Shown here piece by piece: positions 7,836 to 15,934 of a DNA stretch of 26,420 nucleotides. The DNA is taken from NCBI GenBank assembly GCA_035325645.1, contig DAOKZK010000033.1:1-26420 (forward strand), given 5' to 3'. A program made the position numbers and the translations under genes. Source of the stretch: Macondimonas sp035325645 (GTDB lineage: Bacteria; Pseudomonadota; Gammaproteobacteria; UBA5335). The notes beneath the pieces were generated by a model. It was not told the DNA's origin, ran no database searches, and saw nothing but the letters and a program-made list of their open reading frames with translations. Numbering within the stretch: the stretch's first letter is position 1; every line of letters begins with the position of its first letter.

Positions 7836-9014
7836 ATGGAAATCCTCAAGATGACCGATCTGGATCTGCGCGGCAAACGCGTGCTGATCCGTGAAGACCT
7901 CAATGTGCCCGTCAAGGACGGGCGCATCACCAGCGCTGCCCGCATCGAGGCCAGTCTGCCGACGCTGCGTGCGGCGCTCGACGCCGGCGCGGCAGTGATG
8001 GTGATGTCGCATCTGGGGCGTCCCACCGAAGGCGAGTTCGATCCGGCATTTTCGCTGGCGCCCGTCGCCGCCGCGCTGGGGCAGGCGCTGGGGCGCGAGG
8101 TGCCGCTGGTGCGTGACTGGCTGGACGGCATCAACGTGGCGCCGGGGCAACTGGTGCTGCTCGAAAACGTGCGCTTCAACGTGGGCGAAAAAAAGGACGA
8201 CGCGGCGCTGGCGCAGCGCATGGCGGCCTTGTGCGATGTCTATGTGATGGATGCCTTCGGCACGGCGCACCGGGCCGAGGCCTCCACCCATGGCGTGGCA
8301 CGTTTTGCCCCGGTGGCCTGCGCCGGGCCTTTGCTGGTGCGCGAACTCGACGCCCTGGAGCGGGCACTGGCGCATCCCGCCCGTCCCTTGGTCGCCATCG
8401 TGGCAGGCTCCAAGGTGTCCACCAAACTCACCATCCTGGAGTCCCTGATCGACAAGGTCGATCGCCTGATTCCCGGCGGCGGCATCGCCAACACCTTTCT
8501 TGCGGCGGCGGGTCAGCCCATCGGCAAGTCCTTGCACGAGCCTGAACTGATCGATGAGGCGCGCCGCATGATGGCAACGGCGCAGGCCAAGGGCGTGGAG
8601 ATCCCCTTGCCCGTGGATGTCGTGGTGGCCGGCGAGTTCTCCGAGCAGGCCAAGGGGACGGTCAAGGCCGCCCACAGCGTCGCGGCCGATGACCTGATCC
8701 TCGACATCGGGCCGGAAACGGCGCGTCAATACGCGGTGCTGGTCGCGGCAGCCGGGACCATCGTGTGGAATGGCCCGGTGGGTGTGTTCGAGTTCCCGGC
8801 CTTTCGGGAAGGCACGCGCGTGCTGGCCGAGGCGATTGCCCAGAGCGCTGCATTTTCCATCGCTGGCGGTGGCGATACCCTGGCGGCGATCGACCTGTTC
8901 GGCGTCAAGGAAGGCATTTCCTATGTCTCGACCGGCGGCGGCGCATTTCTGGAATTTCTGGAAGGTCGGACCTTGCCGGCGGTCGCGGCGCTGCAGGCGC
9001 GGGCTGCCGGCTGA
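7836..9014 (+). CDS. pgk: Phosphoglycerate kinase
   Basis: This 392-residue kinase transfers phosphate between 1,3-bisphosphoglycerate/ADP and 3-phosphoglycerate/ATP in glycolysis and the Calvin cycle. Visible signatures are the N-terminal RGKRVLIREDLNVPVKDG, MSHLGRPTEGEFD, LLENVRFNVGEKK, the GSKVSTKL segment, and the C-terminal nucleotide-site motifs WNGPVGVFEFPAF and IAGGGDTLAA. The length is typical of bacterial PGK. The ATG at 7836 has GGAGG 5 bases upstream; ATG 7821 and the longer frame to 7710 run into the gap gene and are unlikely. It is the third gene of tkt-gap-pgk; the pyk and fba genes that often follow in gammaproteobacteria are absent here. Confidence 0.96.
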   Translation: MEILKMTDLDLRGKRVLIREDLNVPVKDGRITSAARIEASLPTLRAALDAGAAVMVMSHLGRPTEGEFDPAFSLAPVAAALGQALGREVPLVRDWLDGINVAPGQLVLLENVRFNVGEKKDDAALAQRMAALCDVYVMDAFGTAHRAEASTHGVARFAPVACAGPLLVRELDALERALAHPARPLVAIVAGSKVSTKLTILESLIDKVDRLIPGGGIANTFLAAAGQPIGKSLHEPELIDEARRMMATAQAKGVEIPLPVDVVVAGEFSEQAKGTVKAAHSVAADDLILDIGPETARQYAVLVAAAGTIVWNGPVGVFEFPAFREGTRVLAEAIAQSAAFSIAGGGDTLAAIDLFGVKEGISYVSTGGGAFLEFLEGRTLPAVAALQARAAG

Positions 9015-9070
9015 CGGCACGGGCCGCGGCGTTTCCGAGTGCCGCACTGGATCATTGAAAGGAATCTCAC

Positions 9071-9919
9071 ATGCGTTTTGAAGGCACCGAAACCTACGTC
9101 GCCCCGCGCGAGCTGACCCTGGCCGTGAACGCGGCCATCACGCTGGAGCGGCCGCTCCTGGTCAAGGGCGAGCCGGGCACCGGCAAGACCTTGCTGGCCG
9201 AGGAGGTGGCCCGCGCGCTGGGCCGGCCGCTGTTCCAGTGGCACATCAAGTCGACCAGCAAGGCCCAGCAGGGGCTGTATGAATACGACGCCGTTTCGCG
9301 CCTGCGCGATTCCCAGCTCGGCGATCCGCGCGTGCACGACATCGCGCACTACATCAAGAAGGGCCCGCTCTGGGAGGCTTTCGAAAGCCCCGAGCGGCCG
9401 GTGCTGCTGATCGACGAGATCGACAAGGCGGACATCGAGTTTCCGAACGATCTGCTCCGCGAACTCGACCGGATGGAGTTCTACGTCTACGAGACCCAGA
9501 CCCTGGTGCGCGCCGCCCACCGGCCCATCATCATCATCACCAGCAACAACGAAAAAGAGCTCCCGGACGCCTTCCTGCGCCGCTGCTTCTTCCACTACAT
9601 CCGTTTCCCCGACCGGGAGAACATGCTGCGGATCGTGGACGTGCATTTCCCCGGCATCAAGCAGGCGCTGGTGCGCGAGGCCATGGAGGTGTTCTTCGAC
9701 TTGCGCGAGGTGCCGGGGCTCAAGAAAAAGCCGTCCACCTCCGAGCTGCTCGACTGGCTGAAGCTCTTGCTGGCCGAGGACATCCCGGCCGAGGCGATCC
9801 GCAGCACCGATCCCAGCAACCTCATTCCGCCGCTCTACGGCGCCCTGCTCAAGAACGAACAGGACATCCATCTGTTCGAGCGGCTCGCCTTCATTGCCCG
9901 CCGGCAGGGCAATCTGTAA
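9071..9919 (+). CDS. MoxR-family AAA+ ATPase
   Basis: This is a 282-residue cytoplasmic AAA+ ATPase of the MoxR type. Walker A is GEPGTGKT at residues 33-40 and Walker B is LLIDEID with D115/E116; a sensor-1-like ITSNNEKELPDAFLRRC follows. MoxR proteins act with a VWA-domain partner as chaperones that help insert cofactors or assemble complexes, and the partner gene here follows directly. The ATG at 9071 is preceded by AAAGGA with 8-base spacing. The target is unknown. The short gap after pgk (56 bases) and the shared direction suggest possible readthrough from the carbon-metabolism genes. Confidence 0.92.
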   Translation: MRFEGTETYVAPRELTLAVNAAITLERPLLVKGEPGTGKTLLAEEVARALGRPLFQWHIKSTSKAQQGLYEYDAVSRLRDSQLGDPRVHDIAHYIKKGPLWEAFESPERPVLLIDEIDKADIEFPNDLLRELDRMEFYVYETQTLVRAAHRPIIIITSNNEKELPDAFLRRCFFHYIRFPDRENMLRIVDVHFPGIKQALVREAMEVFFDLREVPGLKKKPSTSELLDWLKLLLAEDIPAEAIRSTDPSNLIPPLYGALLKNEQDIHLFERLAFIARRQGNL

Positions 9920-9948
9920 GCGACGCGGACGCGCGGGAGGGACGCGGC

Positions 9949-11187
9949 ATGCTGGTCGATTTCTTTTACGCGCTGCGCCAAGGCGGGGTGCCGGTCAGCA
10001 TCACCGAATTCCTGAGCCTGCTCGCCGCGCTCGACCGGCGTGTGGTGGCGGCCGATCTGGATGATTTCTACTTTCTGGCACGCACCTGTCTGGTCAAGGA
10101 CGAGCGCTATTACGATCGCTTCGACCGCGTCTTCGGAGCCTATTTCAAGGGCGCCGAGGATCGCGTCGGTCAACTGGCGCAGGCGGTTGCCGAGGGGCAT
10201 ATCCCCCCTGAATGGCTGGCGCGGCGCCATGAGCTCAATCTGTCGCCCGAGGAACAGGCGCTGGTGGAATCGCTCGGCGGCTGGGAAAAGTTGATGGAGG
10301 CCCTGCGCGAGCGGCTGGAAAACCAGAAGGAGCGCCACGAGGGGGGCAATCGCAACATCGGCACGGCGGGTCGCTCGCCCTTCGGCGCGCATGGCTACAA
10401 CCCCGAGGGCGTGCGCATCGCCCAGGGCGGCGCGCGCCACCGCAGTGCGGTGAAGGTGTGGGATCAGCGCGAGTTCCGCAACTACGACGATCAGGTGGAA
10501 CTGGGCACGCGCAACATCAAGGTCGCGCTCAAGCGCCTGCGCCAGTTCGTGCGCGAGGGCAACGAGCTCGAACTCGATCTCGACGACACCATCCGTTCCA
10601 CCGCCCGCAATGCCGGCTACCTCGACCTCAAACTGGTGCCCGAACGGCGCAATCAGGTCAAGGTGCTGCTGTTCATGGACGTGGGCGGCTCCATGGACGA
10701 TCACGTGCGCGTGGCCCAGGAACTCTTTTCCGCCGCCCGCACCGAATTCAAGCACCTGGAATACTTCTATTTCCACAACTTCCTCTACGAATGGCTGTGG
10801 AAGGACAACCGGCGGCGGCGCACCGAGCGCATGCCGACGGCCGAGGTGCTGGCGACCTTCGGGCCGGATTACAAGGTCATCTTCGTCGGCGATGCCACCA
10901 TGAGTCCTTATGAGATCCTGCACGAGGGCGGCAGCATCGAGCATCACAACCCGGAGGCGGGTGCGGTGTGGATGCGGCGGATGCAGGCGCATTTCCGGCG
11001 CATCATCTGGCTCAATCCCGAGCCCGAGAGCCGCTGGGAAGGCACACCCTCGATCTCGATCGTGCGCCAGCTCATGGACGGACAGATGTATCCCCTGACG
11101 CTGGACGGCCTGACGCAGGGCCTGCGGGCCCTCAACACCGGGCGCAGCAATGGCACCGGCGTGCGGCCGCATGAGCCTGTCCTCTGA
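9949..11187 (+). CDS. VWA-domain protein, CoxE-like (MoxR partner)
   Basis: This 412-residue protein has an N-terminal helical region (MLVDFFYALRQGGVPVSITEFLSLL), a charged middle, and a C-terminal von Willebrand A domain of the CoxE/YehP-like type. The metal-binding (MIDAS) motif is DVGGSM, D244 to S248, in place of the common DxSxS; as I recall, this variant is usual in the family. It probably works with the MoxR ATPase 29 bases upstream to remodel or mature a target complex. The ATG at 9949 has GGGAGG 8 bases before it. The last 17 bases overlap the start of the alpha/beta hydrolase gene, implying translational coupling. Confidence 0.9.
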   Translation: MLVDFFYALRQGGVPVSITEFLSLLAALDRRVVAADLDDFYFLARTCLVKDERYYDRFDRVFGAYFKGAEDRVGQLAQAVAEGHIPPEWLARRHELNLSPEEQALVESLGGWEKLMEALRERLENQKERHEGGNRNIGTAGRSPFGAHGYNPEGVRIAQGGARHRSAVKVWDQREFRNYDDQVELGTRNIKVALKRLRQFVREGNELELDLDDTIRSTARNAGYLDLKLVPERRNQVKVLLFMDVGGSMDDHVRVAQELFSAARTEFKHLEYFYFHNFLYEWLWKDNRRRRTERMPTAEVLATFGPDYKVIFVGDATMSPYEILHEGGSIEHHNPEAGAVWMRRMQAHFRRIIWLNPEPESRWEGTPSISIVRQLMDGQMYPLTLDGLTQGLRALNTGRSNGTGVRPHEPVL

Positions 11188-12046
11188 GCGCGGCCGGCCA
11201 CCGGTGACAGACGCGGCGACAGCTTGGCCATTCGCCGGTCTGCTCGGGGCTCGGCGCGTGAGGACGGCGGCTTTCGGGACTCATCCCCGGCAGATGCTGG
11301 ATGTCTACGCGCCTCGAGCGGCGCAGGGGCTGCCCGTCATCGTGTTCTTCTACGGCGGGCGCTGGAAGCAGGGCAGCCGGCGGCAATACGCCCTCCTGGC
11401 GCGCCGCCTGGCTGCCATGGGTGCGGTCGTGATCGTGCCCGACTACCGGCTGTACCCGCAGGTGCGTTTCCCGACCTTCGTCGAGGACGGCGCTGCTGCG
11501 GTGGATTGGGCGCTGCGCCATGCCCCCGCGCTGGGTGGTGATCCGGATCGGCTCTACCTGATGGGGCATTCGGCCGGCGCCCACATCGGTGCCCTGCTCG
11601 CGCTCGATGCGCGCTACCTCGCCGCACATGGCCGTTCGCCTCAAGCGCTGGCCGGTTTCATCGGACTGGCGGGGCCCTATGATTTCCTGCCGTTCCAGAG
11701 CGAGGAACTCGCCGATACCTTCGGTCCGGCGGAACACCATGAGGCCTCCCAGCCGATCCAGCATGTCGATGGGCACAATCCGCCGTTCCTGTTGCTGCAC
11801 GGTTCGAGGGACAAGGTGGTGGGTCCCGGCAACAGCAAGCGCCTCTGGCGACGGATCGAGGCGTGCGGCGGCCGGGCGCGCATGGTGTTTCTGGCGCAGG
11901 CCAACCACGTCAACATCCTGTGGGGGCTGTTGATTCCGTTTCCCGCGCATCTGGCGCCGATCCGCCGCGAGGTGGCCGGCTTCGTGCTGGACGGCGGATC
12001 GACGCGGCTGCCCGCGCCCCCGAGCGACTTCGTGTCTCTGGGTTAG
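11171..12046 (+). CDS. Alpha/beta hydrolase (carboxylesterase-like)
   Basis: This 291-residue protein looks like a BD-FAE/carboxylesterase-type alpha/beta hydrolase. The nucleophile is in GHSAG (S134), the likely acid is D214 in HGSRDKVV, and the likely base is H246 in QANHVNI. The oxyanion strand reads VIVFFYGGRWKQGSR, where many relatives have HGG[GA]; the leading His is Tyr here. No signal peptide is evident, so it is probably cytoplasmic. Substrate unknown. The ATG at 11171 lies inside the 3' end of the VWA gene; an in-frame start at 11150 is also possible. A 39-base spacer leads to xthA. Confidence 0.82.
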   Translation: MSLSSERGRPPVTDAATAWPFAGLLGARRVRTAAFGTHPRQMLDVYAPRAAQGLPVIVFFYGGRWKQGSRRQYALLARRLAAMGAVVIVPDYRLYPQVRFPTFVEDGAAAVDWALRHAPALGGDPDRLYLMGHSAGAHIGALLALDARYLAAHGRSPQALAGFIGLAGPYDFLPFQSEELADTFGPAEHHEASQPIQHVDGHNPPFLLLHGSRDKVVGPGNSKRLWRRIEACGGRARMVFLAQANHVNILWGLLIPFPAHLAPIRREVAGFVLDGGSTRLPAPPSDFVSLG

Positions 12047-12085
12047 GCGTTATCCGCGACATCGCTTCTTAAGGAGCATGGTTTT

Positions 12086-12904
12086 TTGCGCATCATGACG
12101 CTCAACCTCAACGGCATCCGTTCGGCGACCAGCAAGGGCTTCCTGAACTGGCTGCCGAGCCAGGCAGCCGATGTGGTCTGCCTGCAGGAACTTAAGGCCC
12201 AGGATGGCGATCTCACGGCGGCGATGCGTCATCCGCCAGGGTTTCTCGGCTATTTCCACTGCGCGGAAAAAAAGGGCTACAGCGGCGTCGGACTGTACAC
12301 CCGGGTCGCACCCGCGCGGGTGGTGGAGGGCCTCGGCATCCCCGAGATCGACGCCGAGGGCCGTTATCTGGAACTGGTCTACCCCGGGCTGTCGGTGATT
12401 TCGGTTTATTTGCCCTCGGGATCGAGCGGCGAACATCGCCAGGCAGCGAAATTCCATTTCATGGAGCGTTTCTTCGATCATCTGGCGCGGCTGGCCGGTT
12501 CGGGGATGCAGGTGCTGCTGTGCGGCGACTGGAACATCGCCCACCGGGAAATCGATCTCAAGAACTGGCGCGGCAATCAGAAGAACTCCGGCTTTCTGCC
12601 CGAGGAACGGGCCTGGCTGAGCCGCGTGTTCGACGAACTGGGCTGGGTGGACGTCTACCGGCGGCTTCACCCCGAGGCCACGAGCGAGGGCTACACGTGG
12701 TGGAGCAACCGCGGTCAGGCGTGGGACAAGAACGTCGGCTGGCGCATCGATTATCAGATCGCCACCCCGCAGCTCGCCGCCAGCGCCCGCGCCGCCACCA
12801 TCTACAAAACCGAGCGTTTCAGCGATCATGCGGCTCTCACCATCGACTATGACTGGCCGCTGCCCTGGGCGGCCACATCCGCTGCGCCGGTCGCGGCGCC
12901 ATGA
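12086..12904 (+). CDS. xthA: Exodeoxyribonuclease III / AP endonuclease
   Basis: This 272-residue enzyme of the exonuclease-endonuclease-phosphatase family cuts DNA at abasic sites and removes 3' blocking groups in base-excision repair. Motifs seen are LNLNGIRS (metal/catalytic Asn), VVCLQELKAQ (catalytic Glu), LCGDWNIAH (Asp/Asn), YTWWSNRGQAWDKNVGWRIDYQI, and the C-terminal SDHAALTIDY (Asp-His). The start appears to be TTG at 12086: AAGGAG (12071-12076) is 9 bases upstream and the peptide MRIMTLNLNG then aligns with the usual MRI start. The next in-frame ATG (12095) would lie 18 bases from the ribosome site. The stop overlaps the ampG start as ATGA. Confidence 0.93.
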   Translation: MRIMTLNLNGIRSATSKGFLNWLPSQAADVVCLQELKAQDGDLTAAMRHPPGFLGYFHCAEKKGYSGVGLYTRVAPARVVEGLGIPEIDAEGRYLELVYPGLSVISVYLPSGSSGEHRQAAKFHFMERFFDHLARLAGSGMQVLLCGDWNIAHREIDLKNWRGNQKNSGFLPEERAWLSRVFDELGWVDVYRRLHPEATSEGYTWWSNRGQAWDKNVGWRIDYQIATPQLAASARAATIYKTERFSDHAALTIDYDWPLPWAATSAAPVAAP

Positions 12905-14187
12905 GCGTGCAGGGCGATATGGCCGCGGCGCCATCGGCCTGGCAAGCGCTGGGACGGCATCCGGCGCTGTGGCGCGTGACCTTGCTGGCCTTTGCCTCCG
13001 GTCTGCCGTTGGCGCTGTCCGGCGGCACGCTGCAGGCCTGGCTGGCCGATGTGCGCATCGACATCCGCACCATCGGCGTCTTCAGCCTGGTCGGTCTGCC
13101 CTACACGCTGAAATTCCTCTGGGCACCGCTGTTCGACCGCTACGCCCTGCTGGGCATGGGGCGCCGGCGCGGCGGCTTGCTGCTGACGCAAATCGCGCTG
13201 ATCGCGGCGCTGCTGGCCATGTCCAGCCTCGATCCGCGATCGGACGTGGCCCTGCTCGGACTGCTCGCGCTCGTGCTGGCGTTCGCTTCGGCCTCCCAGG
13301 ACATCGTCTTCGATGCCTATCGCACCGAGATGCTGCCGGCACCGCTGCGCGGGCTGGGCGCCGGCCTGACCAATACCGGCTACCGGCTGGCCATGCTGAC
13401 CTCCGGCGCCCTGGCGCTGGTGCTGGCGGGGTCGATCGGCTGGGCTTTCACCTATCGCGTCATGGCCGCGCTGATGGGCGGCGCCGTGCTGATCACGCTG
13501 CTCAGTCCCGAGCCGCCTGAGCCCGCGGCTGCGCCCCACCGGCTGGTGGACGCCCTGCGCGAACCCTTGCGCGCCTTTCTCGCACGCCCCGCGGCATGGG
13601 CGTTCCTGATCCTGATCGTGCTGTACAAGTTCGGCGATGCCTTCGCCGCCACCTTGAGCACGGCCTTTCTGGTGCAGGGGGTGGGATTCAGCGTGGCCGA
13701 AGTCGGCGTCGTCAACAAAGGGGTCGGGATCGCGGCGGCCCTGGCGGGCGCTGTTGCCGGTGGCGCGCTCATGGTGCGCTGGGGCTTGCTTCGGGCGCTG
13801 CTGGTGTTCGGTGTTTTCCAGGCGCTGACCAATCTGCTCTTCGCCGTGCTGGCGCTGGTGGGTAAAAGTCATGTCATGCTCGTCGTTGCGGTGGTCGGCG
13901 AGCAGCTCTTCGGCGGCATGGGGTCGGCCGCTTTCGTGGCTTTGCTGATGGCGCTGTGCGACGTGCGTTATACCGCGACGCAGTACGCACTTTTTTCGGC
14001 ACTGGCCGCCTTGGCGCGCGTGTTCATCGGCCCGCCGGCCGGCTATCTGGTGGCGGACTTCGGCTGGCCGATGTTCTTCACGCTGACCTTCGTGGCCTCT
14101 CTGCCCGCTTTGGGTCTGGTGCTCTACCTGGCTGCGCCGATCCGCGCCATGGATCGACCGGGCAAGGATGCGCAGGCGGCAGCATGA
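12901..14187 (+). CDS. ampG: AmpG-like MFS permease (muropeptide transporter family)
   Basis: This 428-residue inner membrane transporter has about 12 hydrophobic segments and AmpG family signatures: the N-terminal FASGLPLALSGGTLQAWL, GLPYTLKFLWAPLFDRY, and ASASQDIVFDAYRTEML. AmpG imports anhydro-muropeptides from the periplasm for cell-wall recycling. It lacks the two extra helices that make E. coli AmpG 491 residues long, which is common in other bacteria, so the substrate is likely but not proven. The ATG at 12901 overlaps the xthA stop as ATGA; ATG 12919, with an AGGG just upstream, is an alternative start. It ends in another ATGA overlap with the Rieske gene. glmU downstream also serves peptidoglycan precursor supply. 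Confidence 0.82.
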   Translation: MSVQGDMAAAPSAWQALGRHPALWRVTLLAFASGLPLALSGGTLQAWLADVRIDIRTIGVFSLVGLPYTLKFLWAPLFDRYALLGMGRRRGGLLLTQIALIAALLAMSSLDPRSDVALLGLLALVLAFASASQDIVFDAYRTEMLPAPLRGLGAGLTNTGYRLAMLTSGALALVLAGSIGWAFTYRVMAALMGGAVLITLLSPEPPEPAAAPHRLVDALREPLRAFLARPAAWAFLILIVLYKFGDAFAATLSTAFLVQGVGFSVAEVGVVNKGVGIAAALAGAVAGGALMVRWGLLRALLVFGVFQALTNLLFAVLALVGKSHVMLVVAVVGEQLFGGMGSAAFVALLMALCDVRYTATQYALFSALAALARVFIGPPAGYLVADFGWPMFFTLTFVASLPALGLVLYLAAPIRAMDRPGKDAQAAA

Positions 14188-14558
14188 CGATCCGGATCTG
14201 TCGCCTGTCCGATTTGCCCGATCCGGGCAGCCGGGGTTTCGAGCTGGGGGAGGGCGAGGAGCGGCGCTCCTGTGTGCTCGTGCGGCGCAAAGATGCGGTC
14301 TGGGCCTATGAAAATCGCTGTCCGCACACCGGCGCGCCGCTCGACTGGCGGCCGGGTCAGGTGCTGAGCCCCGAGGGCACGCACATCCAGTGCGCGCTGC
14401 ATCTGGCCCAGTTCCGGATGGAAGATGGCCGATGCGTATACGGACCCTGCGTCGGTGAGTTCCTGCGTGCCGTCGAGGTCCGGCGTGAAGGCGCGTGGGT
14501 CGTGCTGGCGACTCGGGATACGGCCGCATCAACCTCGAGCGAGGAAGCAGACGAATGA
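14184..14558 (+). CDS. Small Rieske [2Fe-2S] protein
   Basis: This is a 124-residue soluble Rieske-fold protein with no membrane anchor or signal peptide. The cluster ligands are C46-P-H48 and C70-A-L-H73. The 21-residue spacing between the two ligand boxes is slightly longer than in classic Rieske ferredoxins. Two further cysteines follow (C84 and C89, in CVYGPC). It resembles the ferredoxin components and stand-alone Rieske proteins; no oxygenase or reductase partner is nearby. It is locked into the operon by ATGA overlaps at both ends (ampG upstream, glmU downstream). The electron partner and role are unknown. Confidence 0.85.
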   Translation: MTIRICRLSDLPDPGSRGFELGEGEERRSCVLVRRKDAVWAYENRCPHTGAPLDWRPGQVLSPEGTHIQCALHLAQFRMEDGRCVYGPCVGEFLRAVEVRREGAWVVLATRDTAASTSSEEADE

Positions 14559-15925
14559 CGACGAGTGTGATCGTGCTGGCCGCGGGCAAGGGCACGCGCA
14601 TGAACAGCGCGCTGCCCAAGGTGTTGCAACCGCTTGCCGGCCAGCCCTTGCTGGCGCATGTGCTGGCCGCGGCGCGGGCGCTGTCGCCGCAGGCGATCCA
14701 CGTGGTTGCGGGGCACGGCATGGCGGCGGTTCAGGAGGCCTGTCCCGGCGATGATCTGCACTGGGTGGAACAGACCGAGCAGCGCGGCACGGGGCATGCC
14801 GTGGCCCAGGCCCTGCCGTATCTCGCCGAAGGCTCGGCGCTCATCCTCTACGGCGACGTGCCGCTGGTCCCGCCCGGGACGCTCGCGGCGCTGCGCGACG
14901 CCGCCGGGGACGGCATTGCGCTGCTGGTGATGCAGGCGGCCGATCCGACGGGGTACGGGCGGATCCTGCGCGACGCTGCAGGACGTGTGCAGGGTATCGT
15001 CGAGGAGCGTGACGCCACGCCTGATGAGCGCGCAATCCGTGAGGTCAACACCGGCCTCATGGCTGCGCCGGTCGCGCTGCTGCGGCGCTATCTGCCGCGC
15101 GTGCAACCGCGCAATGCCCAGGGCGAGTATTACCTCACCGACGTGGTGGCCTTGGCGGTTGCCGATGGAGTGAGGGTCAACGCCGTCGCCGCCCAGGATC
15201 CGGACGATGCACTCGGGATCAACGACCGCCTGCAGTTGGCGGTTGCCGAACGCACCCTGCAGCGGCGCCGGGCCGAGGCACTGCTGCGCTTAGGCGTGAC
15301 ACTGGCCGATCCGGCGCGGCTGGACGTGCGCGGCGAACTCATCTGCGGGCGCGATGTGTTCATCGATGTGAATGCCGTGTTCGAGGGCTGCGTCGTGCTG
15401 GGCGACGGGGTGCGCATCGGGCCGAACGTCGTGCTGCGCAACTGCGCGCTGGGCGAGGGTGTGGAAGTGCAGGCCTTTTCACACCTCGACGGCGCCCGTG
15501 TGGGCGATCGCGCACGGATCGGGCCTTATGCGCGCCTGCGGCCCGGCGCCGAACTGGCCTCTGAAACCCACATCGGCAATTTCGTCGAGGTCAAGCAGGC
15601 CACGGTTGGCCGAGGCTCGAAGATCAATCACCTGAGCTATATCGGCGATGCCGAGATCGGTGAGCGAGTCAACGTGGGCGCCGGCACGATCACCTGCAAC
15701 TACGACGGTGTGCACAAGCACCGCACCGTGATTGCAGACGACGTCTTCATCGGCTCGGGCAGCGAACTGGTCGCGCCGGTGACGGTGGGCGAGGGGGCAA
15801 CCGTGGGCGCCGGGACGACGCTGCGCAAGGATGCGCCGGCGCATCAGCTCACCGTGGGCGGTGGGCGGCAGGTGAGCCTGCCGCATTGGCGCCGGCCGGT
15901 TCCCAAGGATCGGGATACCGGCTGA
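14555..15925 (+). CDS. glmU: Bifunctional GlcNAc-1-P uridyltransferase / GlcN-1-P acetyltransferase
   Basis: GlmU (456 residues) makes UDP-N-acetylglucosamine, the precursor of peptidoglycan and lipopolysaccharide. The N-terminal pyrophosphorylase domain has LAAGKGTRMNSALPKVLQPLAG, EQRGTGHAVAQAL and LYGDVPL. The C-terminal left-handed beta-helix acetyltransferase domain has repeated hexapeptides, FVEVKQATVG, NVGAGTITCNYDGVHKH and IGSGSELVAPVTVG. The length is the family norm. The ATG at 14555 overlaps the Rieske stop and is preceded by GAGGAAG. The gene is not beside glmS or the ATP synthase genes, its frequent neighbours in gammaproteobacteria. It ends 9 bases from the facing pmtA-like gene with no terminator visible between them. 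Confidence 0.97.
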   Translation: MTTSVIVLAAGKGTRMNSALPKVLQPLAGQPLLAHVLAAARALSPQAIHVVAGHGMAAVQEACPGDDLHWVEQTEQRGTGHAVAQALPYLAEGSALILYGDVPLVPPGTLAALRDAAGDGIALLVMQAADPTGYGRILRDAAGRVQGIVEERDATPDERAIREVNTGLMAAPVALLRRYLPRVQPRNAQGEYYLTDVVALAVADGVRVNAVAAQDPDDALGINDRLQLAVAERTLQRRRAEALLRLGVTLADPARLDVRGELICGRDVFIDVNAVFEGCVVLGDGVRIGPNVVLRNCALGEGVEVQAFSHLDGARVGDRARIGPYARLRPGAELASETHIGNFVEVKQATVGRGSKINHLSYIGDAEIGERVNVGAGTITCNYDGVHKHRTVIADDVFIGSGSELVAPVTVGEGATVGAGTTLRKDAPAHQLTVGGGRQVSLPHWRRPVPKDRDTG

Positions 15926-15934
15926 AATCGATGC

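Noticed and set aside
12847..14721. 624-codon minus-strand ORF opposite ampG-Rieske-glmU
   Set aside because: It spans three well-supported coupled genes on the other strand and has a Gln/His/Arg-rich shadow composition.
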